Below, in pieces: positions 18,725 through 29,231 of a DNA stretch of 64,000 nt; positions within the stretch are counted from its first letter, which is position 1, and every line of letters begins with the position of its first letter. Origin of the DNA: Cypionkella psychrotolerans (GTDB lineage Bacteria > Pseudomonadota > Alphaproteobacteria > Rhodobacterales > Rhodobacteraceae); assembly GCF_001294535.1 (NCBI RefSeq), contig NZ_LGIC01000066.1:1-64000 (forward strand), given 5' to 3'. The notes under the pieces are model-generated. The model ran no database searches and was not told the origin of the DNA. It was given only the letters and a program-made list of their open reading frames with translations. The translations under genes were made by a program, and so were the position numbers.

Positions 18725-18889
18725 CGATGCGATACCCATAAGGATGCCGCAACATAAGGCCACCACCCGGAGCCGTCAGAAACAGGACACGCATCGATGC
18801 CCGTATTGGTCAGTTCACCTCCGAAGGCAGAGGTCGCGCTGTTCAACTCAACATACCGCGACCATATTTCTGTCCCGTCGCGCCTTGGG

Positions 18890-19246
18890 TCAAGTCAGAT
18901 CGGTGCTGTCATTCGGCGGCGCGCTGGACAGGATCGCGTCCAGCAAACCGGGAAAGCGACTATCCAGATCGTCGCGGCGCAGGCTGAGCGTTCGGCCCCT
19001 GCCCTTGGGGTCATTGCGGATCACGCCCGCCTCACGCAGCACCCGCATCAGGTGCGATTTGGTGGATTTGGCGATGCTGGGGTCTTGCAACTGGCAGCGC
19101 GCCATATCGACGGGGCCTGCGACCAGTTGGGCAACGATCGCAAGGCGTGCGGGATCGCTGAGGGCAAACAACACCTGCGCAAGCACCAAATCCGCGCGGG
19201 CGGGATGCGGCAACTCTCCAACTGGAAAAGGGATATCTTCGCTCAT
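18890..19246 (-). CDS. ArsR-type winged-helix transcriptional regulator
   Basis: This is a small repressor-like DNA-binding protein of 118 residues. The winged helix is visible as LFALSDPARLAIVAQLVAGP, then QDPSIAKSTKSHLMRVLREAGVI and the wing NDPKGRGRTLSLRRDDLD. I prefer the ATG at 19246 to one at 19276 because the latter would add ten residues encoded within an operator-like palindrome. No metal-binding Cys pair of the classical ArsR/SmtB type is seen, so it may sense an organic compound or redox state. It is divergent from an MFS exporter and presumably controls it and itself. Confidence 0.85.
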   Translation of the reverse strand: MSEDIPFPVGELPHPARADLVLAQVLFALSDPARLAIVAQLVAGPVDMARCQLQDPSIAKSTKSHLMRVLREAGVIRNDPKGRGRTLSLRRDDLDSRFPGLLDAILSSAPPNDSTDLT

Positions 19247-19247
19247 A

Positions 19248-19265
19248 GTTCGAATATAGTTGAAC
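19248..19265. promoter_or_regulatory. operator-like palindrome adjacent to the arsR-type start
   Basis: GTTCGAATATAGTTGAAC is an imperfect inverted repeat (GTTCGA against TTGAAC) placed immediately upstream of the regulator start codon. It shares the GTTCGA half-site with a second palindrome 41 bases away. It is a candidate autoregulatory site. Confidence 0.5.
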
Positions 19266-19288
19266 AGTCGCCGCAAGGGTAGTAGGAA

Positions 19289-19312
19289 ATTGTTCGAAAA
19301 TAATCGAACAAT
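19289..19312. promoter_or_regulatory. perfect operator-like palindrome between arsR-type gene and MFS gene
   Basis: ATTGTTCGA and TCGAACAAT form a perfect 9-bp inverted repeat around AAATAA. It lies 29 bases before the MFS start codon and in an AT-rich stretch fit for a promoter. It is the best candidate for the binding site of the divergent ArsR-type regulator. Confidence 0.6.
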
Positions 19313-19340
19313 AAACCAGCCAGCGCCCCGTGAGTGTATA

Positions 19341-20534
19341 ATGCAAATTGAGATCCCCTATACCGCAAGACACCGCGCGGGCTTTGCCATCGTGCTGATT
19401 GGCCTGATGCTGATGATGGCCAGCGCAAGCGCGCCCTCGCCGTTCTATCCGGTCTTGCAGCGCGACATCGGCTTTTCTGACCCGGCGCTGACCGGAATCT
19501 TTGCAGTCTACACCGTGTTCCTGCTGGCAACGCTGCTCACCGCCGGGTCATGCTCGGACCATCTGGGCCGTCGCCCGGTTCTGTCTGTCGGGTTTGCCGG
19601 GCTCGCGCTGTCTTTGCTGGTGTTCGAGCAATCCGCCACGGTCGAAGGCCTGCTGATCGCCCGCGCCATCCAAGGCGTGGCCTGCGCGCTGCTGCTCTCG
19701 ACGCTTTCGGCGACCATCGTGGATTTAGAGCCGCCGTCGAACCCCGGCAGCGCAGCCATTGTCAATTCGGTGATCCCGCTGATCGGGCTGGCCCTCGGTG
19801 CGCTGGCCGCAGGATTTATCATGACCGTGGCGGCAACCCCGAAACAGGATGTGTTCGACGGGCTGATCCTGCTCTGTCTGGTCCTATCCGCCGCCATTTG
19901 GGCCCTGCCCGAAACCTCACCCCGGCACGAAGGCTTGCTGTCAGCCCTCCGTCCCCGTATCGGCCTGCCACCCCGCGCCCGCGCCGCGTTTTGGCAGGCG
20001 GCCCCGGCGATCATCGCAGGTTGGGCGACGGGCGGGCTTTATCTGTCCCTCGGCGCGCCCATCGTCGCGCGGATCTTCGGGCTGCACAGCAGTCTGATGC
20101 AGGCTTTTGTCGTCACGCTGCTGTCAGGGATGGGCGCACTCGCCTGCTATCTCGCACGCCATCGCACCCCGCGTCAGATCACCCTCGGTGGCACCGCAGC
20201 GCTTTCCATCGGCACGGCGCTGACCCTGATCGGCATGGCGCTGCCCTCGCTGCCACTTTACCTTGTGGCGCTCTCCATTGCAGGCATGGGCTTTGGCACC
20301 TGCTTTTACGGGGCATTGCGCACGCTGATCCCGCTCAGCACACCAAATGAACGCGGCGAGTTCTTCGCAGCAATCCTGACCCTCAGCTACGCCGCCTTCG
20401 GCGCACCGACCCTGATCGCAGGGCTGCTGTTGCCGCAACTGGGGTTGACGGTGACGGCGGTTGGCTACGGCGTGATGATCGTCCTGCTCTCGGCCACCGC
20501 CGGCCTGATGCGCAAGTTTACCGCAACCGACTGA
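19341..20534 (+). CDS. MFS transporter (drug/metabolite exporter)
   Basis: This is a major facilitator protein of 397 residues with about twelve hydrophobic segments, the first at GFAIVLIGLMLMMASASA. The intracellular loop 2-3 motif appears as SDHLGRRPVLSVGFAG, and SPFYPVLQRDIGFSD precedes span 2, as in exporter-type MFS proteins. I chose the ATG at 19341; an upstream in-frame ATG at 19260 would translate through both operator-like palindromes. Divergent transcription from an ArsR-type regulator suggests inducible efflux of a toxic compound. The substrate is not identifiable. Confidence 0.85.
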   Translation: MQIEIPYTARHRAGFAIVLIGLMLMMASASAPSPFYPVLQRDIGFSDPALTGIFAVYTVFLLATLLTAGSCSDHLGRRPVLSVGFAGLALSLLVFEQSATVEGLLIARAIQGVACALLLSTLSATIVDLEPPSNPGSAAIVNSVIPLIGLALGALAAGFIMTVAATPKQDVFDGLILLCLVLSAAIWALPETSPRHEGLLSALRPRIGLPPRARAAFWQAAPAIIAGWATGGLYLSLGAPIVARIFGLHSSLMQAFVVTLLSGMGALACYLARHRTPRQITLGGTAALSIGTALTLIGMALPSLPLYLVALSIAGMGFGTCFYGALRTLIPLSTPNERGEFFAAILTLSYAAFGAPTLIAGLLLPQLGLTVTAVGYGVMIVLLSATAGLMRKFTATD

Positions 20535-20847
20535 CCTGCCGAGCCTAGATTTGCAACCTTCCCACCGCATCTTGCGCGCCCGTTCAGCTCAATGCACCGC
20601 AAGCCTGCCTGACGACAGGCAACCTCCCGGATGACCGTTCGGTGCAGGTGCACCATCTGGATAAGCGGTCAGCCATCGCGAAACATCCTCGCCCCACTCT
20701 GGGATCAGATCCACGCCAACACCGCCTCACTCATGAATTTCCAGCATGAACCTAAGGTCAGACCGACGGCTAATCGCAGGACCTGCAGTGGGCTATATCA
20801 CCTGCCAACAGCCGTCATTTTGGCGACAAACCCAACGGAGTCTCCCC
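20535..20847. other. intergenic region before the alcohol dehydrogenase gene
   Basis: Of these 313 bases only a small inverted repeat stands out (TGCCTG, ACGA, CAGGCA at 20606-20621), which may end the MFS transcript. The remainder should hold the promoter for the dehydrogenase gene; no clear box was recognised. Confidence 0.4.
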
Positions 20848-21894
20848 ATGCAAACCATCGGCTATGCGGCGCACAGCGCCAGTTCAGACCTTGCCCCGTT
20901 CAATTTCACCCGCCGCGTACCCCGCCCCAATGATGTGGTAATGGAAATCCTTTACTGCGGCGTGTGCCATTCTGACCTGCATTGGTCGCACAACGACTGG
21001 GGCTGGACGACGTTCCCCGCCGTGCCGGGACATGAGATTGTCGGCCGGGTGATTGAGGTTGGATCGGCTGTCACGAAATACGCGACGGGGGATCATGTGG
21101 CCGTGGGCTGCATGGTCGACAGTTGCCAGCAGTGCGATCAGTGCAAAAACGGCGAAGAACAGCTGTGCCGCGAAGGCAATACTGGCACCTATGGTGGGCG
21201 GGATCGCATCAGCAAAGACATGACCTACGGCGGCTACTCTAAACACCTTGTCGTGCGTGAGGAGTTTGTTTTGCGGATGCCCAAGGGCTTGGATATCGCC
21301 AAGGCCGCACCGCTGCTCTGTGCCGGAATCACCACTTGGTCGCCGCTGCGCACATGGAATGTCGGCCCCGGCAGCCGGGTCGGCGTCATTGGTCTGGGCG
21401 GGCTTGGCCATATGGCGGTCAAGCTGGCGGCGGGCCTTGATGCGCATGTGACCGTGCTCAGCCGCACGGCGGACAAGAAGGCGGATGCTAAGGCACTTGG
21501 CGCGGCGGATCTGTTGATGTCATCCGACCTACAGGCAATGGCACAAGCGGCGAACGGCTTTGATCTGATCATCGACACCGTACCGGTGAAACACGATCTG
21601 AACCCTTATCTGCCGCTACTAGACGTTGACGGCACGCTGGTGATCGTCGGGCAAGTTGGCCCGATGGCAGAAATCTCGACCGTGCCCCTGCTGCTGGGCC
21701 GTCGCCGCATCGCCGGCTCGCCGATTGGTGGCATCCGCGAGACGCAAGAGATGCTCGACTTCTGCGCCGAAAAAGGCATCCTGCCGGACGTCGAGATGAT
21801 CCGCATGGACGAGATCAACGCCGCTTTCGCGCGGATGGAGAAATCCGATGTGCGCTATCGCTTTGTGATCGACATGGCCTCACTGTCAGCTTGA
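20848..21894 (+). CDS. zinc-dependent alcohol dehydrogenase (YahK/cinnamyl-alcohol type)
   Basis: This NAD(P)-dependent oxidoreductase of 348 residues interconverts aldehydes and alcohols in characterised relatives. Catalytic zinc ligands are Cys40 (CGVCHSDLH) and His62 (GHEIVG) together with a later Cys. The structural zinc site is C93, C96, C99 and C107. The Rossmann motif is GLGGLGHMAVKLAAG near residue 175. The start at 20848 matches the usual N-terminus MQTIGYAA; an earlier ATG at 20746 adds 34 unrelated residues. It is followed by a cupin, an MFS protein and an NmrA-like protein in the same orientation. Confidence 0.9.
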   Translation: MQTIGYAAHSASSDLAPFNFTRRVPRPNDVVMEILYCGVCHSDLHWSHNDWGWTTFPAVPGHEIVGRVIEVGSAVTKYATGDHVAVGCMVDSCQQCDQCKNGEEQLCREGNTGTYGGRDRISKDMTYGGYSKHLVVREEFVLRMPKGLDIAKAAPLLCAGITTWSPLRTWNVGPGSRVGVIGLGGLGHMAVKLAAGLDAHVTVLSRTADKKADAKALGAADLLMSSDLQAMAQAANGFDLIIDTVPVKHDLNPYLPLLDVDGTLVIVGQVGPMAEISTVPLLLGRRRIAGSPIGGIRETQEMLDFCAEKGILPDVEMIRMDEINAAFARMEKSDVRYRFVIDMASLSA

Positions 21895-21936
21895 CCCACG
21901 CAGCCACCACCACTCCCCCATCGAAGGAAGCCCATC

Positions 21937-22335
21937 ATGGAGATCAAACGCAACGGCACCACGGCCTCGGCCCGTGGCCCCGCAGATTGGTTTACCGGCA
22001 CCGTCCGCATTGACGCCGCGTTCAACGCCACGGCCCCGGCGCGGGCGGGCGGTGCGATTGTCACCTTCGAGCCCGGCGCACGCACGGCTTGGCACACGCA
22101 TCCTTTGGGCCAACGGCTGATCGTGACGGCAGGTCTGGGGCTGGCACAGCGCGAAGGCGGCCCGCTCGAGGAAATCCGCCCCGGCGATACCGTCTGGTTC
22201 GCGCCGGACGAAAAGCATTGGCACGGCGCGACTCCCACCGTTGCCATGACCCATATCGCCATCGCCGAAGCCTTGGATGGCCGCGCCGTTGATTGGCTGG
22301 AGCATGTCAGCGACGCCGATTACCCCGCCCCGTAG
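21937..22335 (+). CDS. cupin protein resembling bacterial (R)-hydroxynitrile lyase
   Basis: This 132-residue single-domain cupin matches, over most of its length, the cupin-type hydroxynitrile lyases described from Acidobacteria, for example in [29 protein letters not shown] and [12 protein letters not shown]. The metal ligands His53, His55, Gln59 and His94 are all present at the same positions. Those enzymes use manganese and can make or cleave cyanohydrins in vitro; their physiological role is unclear. Here it follows an alcohol dehydrogenase by 42 bases. A role as a general metal-dependent cupin (dioxygenase or isomerase-like) is equally possible. Confidence 0.85.
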   Translation: MEIKRNGTTASARGPADWFTGTVRIDAAFNATAPARAGGAIVTFEPGARTAWHTHPLGQRLIVTAGLGLAQREGGPLEEIRPGDTVWFAPDEKHWHGATPTVAMTHIAIAEALDGRAVDWLEHVSDADYPAP

Positions 22336-22433
22336 GGCTGAAAGCACTAACATGACACTCGCAACCCTGACTGAACCGACCGGCACCGCCGGGGTCGGCT
22401 GTCTGTCCTGATGCCGCACGCCAGCAGCGCGCT

Positions 22434-23816
22434 GTGCTGATCGTGGTGCTGGCAAGCTATCTGATGATCCTGCTGGACACCTCCATCGTCATCACCGGCT
22501 TGCCCGATATACGGGACGGCTTGGACTTTTTCCCGGCCGGGCTCAGCGGGGTGCAAAACGCCTATACGCTCAGCTTCGGTGGCTTCCTGATGCTGGGCGC
22601 GCGGGCGGGTGATCTGTTTGGCCGCCGTCGGGTCTATCTGGCCGGGGTTGCCCTGTTCACACTGGCGTCACTGGTGATTGGACTTGCTCCGAACCCCGCG
22701 ACGCTGCTCACCGCGCGGGCAGTCCAAGGCATCGGCGCGGCGATCCTTGCCCCGACCACGCTGGCGCTGCTGTCCACCCATTTCGCCGAAGGCGAAGAGC
22801 GCAACCGCGCTGTCGCAATACGCCTCGACCGCCGGGGTTGGGGCCAGTCTTGGGTTGGTGCCAGTCTTGGGTTGGTACTGGGCGGCATTTTTGCGGGCTG
22901 GATTTCGTGGCGCGTGGGATTTCTGATCAATGTTCCGGTCGGCCTCGCGTTGCATCTCGCCGCCGCGCGCCTGCTGCCGGAAACCGAGGCCACGCCGGGA
23001 CGGGTTGATATCGCCGGAGCCGTCACCTCGACCCTTGGCATGGGCGCGCTCGTCTTTGGCATCGTGCGCTCGGCCAGCTCGGGTTGGCAGGATCATCTGA
23101 CGCTTGGCTTGGTCGCCGCAGGATTGGCGCTGGTCGCCTGCTTTCTGGGGATGCAAGCCCGCACCGCACAGCCGCTGCTGCCCCTGCACCTCTTTGCCGA
23201 CAAAGGTCGCGCCGGGGCCTACGGCGCGCGGGCGCTGTTTCTGGGCGCAATGGTCAGCTTTTTCTTCTTCAGCACCCAGCTGATGCAAGGCGTTCTGCAC
23301 ATGACACCCGTGCAGGTCGGGTTCGGATTTCTGCCGATGACTGTCGTGACCTTCCTGATCTCACTGCTGCTGCCCCGCCTGCTGCGGCGCTTTGGCGGCG
23401 GCGTGGTACTGGCGGCAGCTTTCCTCTGCGCAGCGCTTGGCCTTGTTTGGCTGGCGCAAGCGCAAGCCGGGGCCAGCTATTGGATCGCCGTCGGCCTGCC
23501 AATGCTGTGGATCGGGCTTGGCAATGGCGCGGCTCTGGCACCGCTGACCGTCGCCGGAGTGCGCCGGGTGACACCACAGGATGCAGGTGCGGCCTCAGGG
23601 CTGGTCAACGCGGCACATCAGTTGGGCGGCACGTTGGGTCTGGCCGTGCTGGTGACGGTATTTGCCGCAGCGATGCGGGGAGCACCCACCTCAGACGCGA
23701 TGGTGACCCACGGCATTTCGGCCGGACTTTACGGCGCGGCAGTGCTGCAAGGGCTGGGTCTGATCGTGACGCTATCCTTCGTTATTCGCGCCGACAAGGC
23801 GCACAAAGCCGTCTAA
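22434..23816 (+). CDS. MFS drug-resistance transporter (DHA2/EmrB type), possibly damaged
   Basis: This is a 460-residue transporter-like protein with about 14 hydrophobic segments. It begins in the first span (VLASYLMILLDTSIVITGLPDI), with loop motif ARAGDLFGRRRVYLAG and ARAVQGIGAAILAPTTLALL. The expected start is the ATG at 22352 (MTLATLTEPTGTAG), but that frame stops at 22409-22411. Translation of the present frame could only start at a GTG (22434), so the N-terminus appears frameshifted. Internally, a 17-bp tandem duplication plus a nearby indel replaces the usual ASTAG-like run before GASLGLVLGG with a foreign stretch. It may be a pseudogene. Confidence 0.7.
   Translation: MLIVVLASYLMILLDTSIVITGLPDIRDGLDFFPAGLSGVQNAYTLSFGGFLMLGARAGDLFGRRRVYLAGVALFTLASLVIGLAPNPATLLTARAVQGIGAAILAPTTLALLSTHFAEGEERNRAVAIRLDRRGWGQSWVGASLGLVLGGIFAGWISWRVGFLINVPVGLALHLAAARLLPETEATPGRVDIAGAVTSTLGMGALVFGIVRSASSGWQDHLTLGLVAAGLALVACFLGMQARTAQPLLPLHLFADKGRAGAYGARALFLGAMVSFFFFSTQLMQGVLHMTPVQVGFGFLPMTVVTFLISLLLPRLLRRFGGGVVLAAAFLCAALGLVWLAQAQAGASYWIAVGLPMLWIGLGNGAALAPLTVAGVRRVTPQDAGAASGLVNAAHQLGGTLGLAVLVTVFAAAMRGAPTSDAMVTHGISAGLYGAAVLQGLGLIVTLSFVIRADKAHKAV
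22843..22876 (+). repeat. 17-bp tandem duplication inside the MFS gene
   Basis: GCCAGTCTTGGGTTGGT occurs twice in direct succession. The +17 shift is offset by an apparent 2-base loss shortly upstream (near 22818), so the reading frame is restored after about a dozen altered codons. Confidence 0.9.
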
Positions 23817-23832
23817 TCTGAAAGGAAACTCC

Positions 23833-24630
23833 ATGCCTGCACTCACCGTTCTGATCATCGGGGCCACTGGCAGCATTGGCCGCCCCGTGGTCGATCAAGC
23901 CCTATGCCAAGGCCACCGCGTCCGCGCTTTGGTCCGCGATGTAGACCGCGCCCGGCGCACTCTGCCCAAAGAGGTGGAACTGCTGGCAGGTGACCTCACC
24001 CGCCCCGAAACCCTCACCGCCGCAGTGCAAGGCGTCGATGCCGTGGTGCTGACCGTCAACGCCGATGGTGGTGGCAAGGCCGCTTCCGAGGCGATCTATT
24101 ATACTGGGCTGCGCGATCTGTTGACGGTGATCGGCCCGCGCCGGACGCGCATCGCTCTGATGACCGCCATCGGCGTGACCGTCTGCGAAACCAGCTATCA
24201 ACGCAGCAGCGAGTCGCATGATTGGAAGCGCCGCGCTGAGCGGTTGCTGCGCGCCAGCGGTCAAGATTACACCATCATCCGCCCCTGCTGGTTCGATTAC
24301 AACGCCACCGAGATGCAGAAGCTTCTGCTATTACAAGGCGATACCCGCCGCTCTGGCACGCCGTCCGATGGTGCCGTGGGCCGCAAGCAGATCGCACGGG
24401 TTTTGATCGAAAGCCTGACCTGCCCCGCCGCCAACCGCAAAAGCTTTGAGTTGATCACCGAACGCGGACCCGAGCAAACCGATCTAACGCCACTGTTTGC
24501 CGCCCTAAACCCCGACCGCCCCGGCGGTCTGGATGGCGTGCGCGACATCGACAACCAGCCGCTGGCGCAAGAACCCGACCGCGTCCGCGCCGATCTGGCA
24601 GAACTCCGCGCCCGTATTGCAGCCACCTGA
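23833..24630 (+). CDS. NmrA-like NAD(P)-binding protein (atypical SDR)
   Basis: This 265-residue protein starts with a nucleotide-binding motif GATGSIGRPVVDQAL (about residues 10-24) and RALVRDVDRA, the form seen in atypical short-chain dehydrogenases and NAD(P)H sensors of the NmrA group. The region around YYTGLRDLLTVIGPRRTRIALMT and the C-terminal half follow the same family. The catalytic YxxxK of classical SDRs is not evident, so it may be a redox sensor or an atypical reductase. It lies 16 bases after the MFS gene and is probably co-transcribed. Confidence 0.82.
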   Translation: MPALTVLIIGATGSIGRPVVDQALCQGHRVRALVRDVDRARRTLPKEVELLAGDLTRPETLTAAVQGVDAVVLTVNADGGGKAASEAIYYTGLRDLLTVIGPRRTRIALMTAIGVTVCETSYQRSSESHDWKRRAERLLRASGQDYTIIRPCWFDYNATEMQKLLLLQGDTRRSGTPSDGAVGRKQIARVLIESLTCPAANRKSFELITERGPEQTDLTPLFAALNPDRPGGLDGVRDIDNQPLAQEPDRVRADLAELRARIAAT

Positions 24631-25037
24631 CACAGCTCTGCGGCATTTATCCTCCGCGCTCATGAACCCAAGCGGGATTGCCCCTCTCATCCGCCCCCGG
24701 CCAGTCTTACTTTCAAGTTGCTGCATATTGGACAGCAGACCGCCATCCCCAACTGATAGGGCTCTGCATGAAACCCACCGCGAAACGTTCGGCGCTACGC
24801 GCCGCAATCATGCCCGTCGCCGCGATTACTGTTCAAGAGCTGGCCGAACCAAATCGTCTCACTTTCCCCGCAGCGCTCGCAGGGTTGGTGCATTGCAGCA
24901 AGCGCTGTGCATTACGCCATGACGGCGCTGCGGCGCCCCAGCTCAGCGCGTTAGCCAAGGCGCGCCCCCCTGGGGATAGAATTCAGTCATCCTTTTATGA
25001 TATCACTGCCACACTGCAAGCTGCATAGGGTTCATAA
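24631..25037. other. intergenic region before the lysR gene
   Basis: These 407 bases lie between two genes in the same orientation. An open frame of about 86 codons (from 24768) crosses it but has a composition typical of chance high-GC frames and no known motif. The AT-richer end (about 24990-25030) is the likely lysR promoter. Nothing else was recognised. Confidence 0.4.
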
Positions 25038-25931
25038 ATGAAGCGCGATGAACTCGGCGATCTTGTGGCCTTCTTAGCCGTCTATGAGGAACGCAGCTTC
25101 ACCAAGGCGGCGGCGCGGCTGGGCACCTCGCAATCTGCGCTCAGCCATACCGTCAAGCGGCTGGAAGATCGCGTGGCGCTGCGGCTTCTGACCCGCACCA
25201 CCCGCAACGTCTCTCCGACCGATGCCGATGAAAAGCTGGCCGAAGCGCTGCACCCCGCGCTGGATGATATCGAGGCGCGGCTGGATAGCCTGAACGCGCT
25301 GCGCGACCGTCCGGCGGGCAACATCCGCATCACCTCAAGCCGCGATGCCGGACGGGAAATCCTGTTTCCCAAGGCGCGCGATCTGATGCAGGACTACCCT
25401 GACATCAATATCGAAATCTCTGTGGATCAGAAGTTCACCGACATCGTCGCAGACCGCTTTGATGCTGGGGTACGTTTGGGCGAAAGCGTCAAAAAAGACA
25501 TGATCGCGGTGCGCATCGGCCCCGATCTGAAGATGCTGGTGGCAGGCGCACCAAGCTATCTGGCCCAGCATGGCCAGCCGCAAACCCCCGCCGATCTGAC
25601 GCGTTTCAACTGCATCAACCTGCGCCTGCCCACCCTCGGCGGGCTTTATGCGTGGGAGTTCGGCCAAGGCGACCGCTCGGTCGATGTCAGGGTCGAAGGC
25701 CAGTTTATCAGCAATGACCCCGATCTGATCATCGAAGCGGCAGTGGCTGGTTTGGGGCTGTGCTGCCTGACCGACAAACACCTGCAACCGTGGATCGACC
25801 GCGGTGCAGTGGTGCCCGTCTTGCAAGAGTGGAGCCAGAGTTTCCCCGGCTACCACCTTTACTATCCATCGCGGTTGCGCGGCTCGCCTGCATTTTCATT
25901 GCTGGTCGATAGGCTGCGTTGGCGCGGCTAG
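25038..25931 (+). CDS. LysR-family transcriptional regulator
   Basis: This is a 297-residue regulator with the standard N-terminal winged helix-turn-helix (ERSFTKAAARLGTSQSALSH, then LEDRVALRLLTRTTRNVS, residues about 15-60) and a periplasmic-binding-like effector domain from about residue 90 (GNIRITSSRDAGREILFP). It lies downstream of the dehydrogenase-cupin-MFS-NmrA group and converges on an aldo/keto reductase gene 39 bases away. By context it could control either set. The effector is unknown. Confidence 0.9.
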   Translation: MKRDELGDLVAFLAVYEERSFTKAAARLGTSQSALSHTVKRLEDRVALRLLTRTTRNVSPTDADEKLAEALHPALDDIEARLDSLNALRDRPAGNIRITSSRDAGREILFPKARDLMQDYPDINIEISVDQKFTDIVADRFDAGVRLGESVKKDMIAVRIGPDLKMLVAGAPSYLAQHGQPQTPADLTRFNCINLRLPTLGGLYAWEFGQGDRSVDVRVEGQFISNDPDLIIEAAVAGLGLCCLTDKHLQPWIDRGAVVPVLQEWSQSFPGYHLYYPSRLRGSPAFSLLVDRLRWRG

Positions 25932-25970
25932 CGGCTGACGCCGCACTCAAGTCGCAAGACAGCGCCAAAG

Positions 25971-27716
<1,746 letters not shown>

Positions 27717-29231
27717 CTACTTGTGATACAGCCCCGCGTACTGGTCGCGCAGCAGGTTCTTCTGCACTTTGCCCATGGTATTGCGCGGAAGCTCGTCCAT
27801 GAAAATCACCCGTTTGGGCTGCTTGAACCGCGCCAGACGGCCTTCCAATGCCGCGACGATGGCGGCTTCGGTCAGCGCAGGGCTACCCGTGGGCACCACA
27901 ACCGCCGTCACGGCCTCGCCGTAATCCTTATGCGCAAGGCCGATCACTGCGGATTCCAGCACGCCGGGGATCTCGTCAATCTCGGCCTCGATCTCTTTGG
28001 GATAGACGTTGTAGCCGCCAGTGATGATCAGATCCTTGCCGCGCCCGATGATATGGACATAGCCGTTGTCGTCGATCCGCCCCAGATCGCCGGTGATAAA
28101 AAAACCGTTCGCGCGCAGCTCGGCGGCAGTTTTTTCCGGCATCCGCCAGTAGCCTTTGAACACATTGGCGCCGCGCACCTCGATCATGCCAATCTCACCC
28201 TGTGGCAGCTCCACGCCGCTTTCCGGGTCAGTCACAATCACCTCAGTCCCTGGCAGCGCCAGCCCCACCGTGCCCGCCACCCGCGCGCCATCATAGGGGT
28301 TCGAGGTATTCATATTGGTCTCTGTCATGCCGTAACGTTCAAGGATCGCATGACCGCTGCGCACCCGCCATGCGCGGTGGGTTTCGGCCAGCAGCGGAGC
28401 CGAACCCGAAACGAACAAACGCATATGGGCGGTGGTCTCTGCATTCAACCTATCATCCTCCAGCAGGCGGACGTAAAAAGTCGGAACCCCCATCAGCACC
28501 GTCGCCCGCGCCATCAGATCAAAGACGCGCTCGGGGTCGAACTTCGGCAGCAAGATCATCGACGCGCCCGAGAACAGCGTGACGTTTGTGGCCACGAACA
28601 GCCCATGGGTGTGGAAAATTGGCAAGGCGTGGATCAGCACATCTTTGTCGGTGTAGCGCCACGCCTCACGCAGCGACAAAGCGTTGGACACCAGATTGCC
28701 ATGCGTCAGCATAGCGCCTTTCGAGCGCCCCGTGGTGCCCGAGGTATACAGCAACGCCGCCAGATCGTCCTTGTCGCGCAGCACGATGTCAAAACCTGAA
28801 GGGGCCGAGGCTGCGGCATCACTCAGGCTGCCTTTGCCCTTGGCATCCAGCGTCACCATCCGCGCCCCGGCCTGTTCAGCGGCCTGTGTCAGATCAGCCG
28901 CACGCGCAGGGTCGCAAACAAACAAACTGGGCTCCGCATCACCGATGAAATACGCAATTTCTGCCGCCGTATAGCCGGTGTTCAGTGGCAAAAACACCGC
29001 ACCCGCGCGGGCGGTGGCAAGATAGAGGATGATCGCCTCGACCGATTTCTCCACCTGCACCGCCACGCGGTCATCCGGCTTCACCCCCAAAGCCACCAGC
29101 GCATTGGCCATCCGGCCCGTGCGCGCGACCAGATCGCCGTAGCTGATGCGCGCGCCGTCCGGCGTCTCAATCGCCGTGGCCCCGGCATCGGTGATCGAGC
29201 GGGCAAGAATGTCGAACAGGTTGGCGTTCAT
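27717..29231 (-). CDS. matB: malonyl-CoA synthetase
   Basis: This is an acyl-activating enzyme of 504 residues that makes malonyl-CoA from malonate, ATP and CoA via malonyl-AMP. The length equals that of Rhizobium MatB, and many stretches agree with it, such as DRVAVQVEKSVEAIILYLA, the P-loop LLYTSGTTGRSKGAMLTHGN, HALPIFHTHGLFVATNV, MGVPTFYVRLL, ILERYGMTETNMNTSNPY and the catalytic-Lys region PRNTMGKVQKNLLRDQY. The start at 29231 has a GCAGGAG ribosome site seven bases upstream. No malonyl-CoA decarboxylase gene lies next to it here, so it stands alone in this window. Confidence 0.92.
   Translation of the reverse strand: MNANLFDILARSITDAGATAIETPDGARISYGDLVARTGRMANALVALGVKPDDRVAVQVEKSVEAIILYLATARAGAVFLPLNTGYTAAEIAYFIGDAEPSLFVCDPARAADLTQAAEQAGARMVTLDAKGKGSLSDAAASAPSGFDIVLRDKDDLAALLYTSGTTGRSKGAMLTHGNLVSNALSLREAWRYTDKDVLIHALPIFHTHGLFVATNVTLFSGASMILLPKFDPERVFDLMARATVLMGVPTFYVRLLEDDRLNAETTAHMRLFVSGSAPLLAETHRAWRVRSGHAILERYGMTETNMNTSNPYDGARVAGTVGLALPGTEVIVTDPESGVELPQGEIGMIEVRGANVFKGYWRMPEKTAAELRANGFFITGDLGRIDDNGYVHIIGRGKDLIITGGYNVYPKEIEAEIDEIPGVLESAVIGLAHKDYGEAVTAVVVPTGSPALTEAAIVAALEGRLARFKQPKRVIFMDELPRNTMGKVQKNLLRDQYAGLYHK

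Noticed and set aside
24768-25028. ORF starting MKPTAKRSAL upstream of lysR
   Set aside because: Random-looking composition and no family. It occupies the likely lysR promoter.
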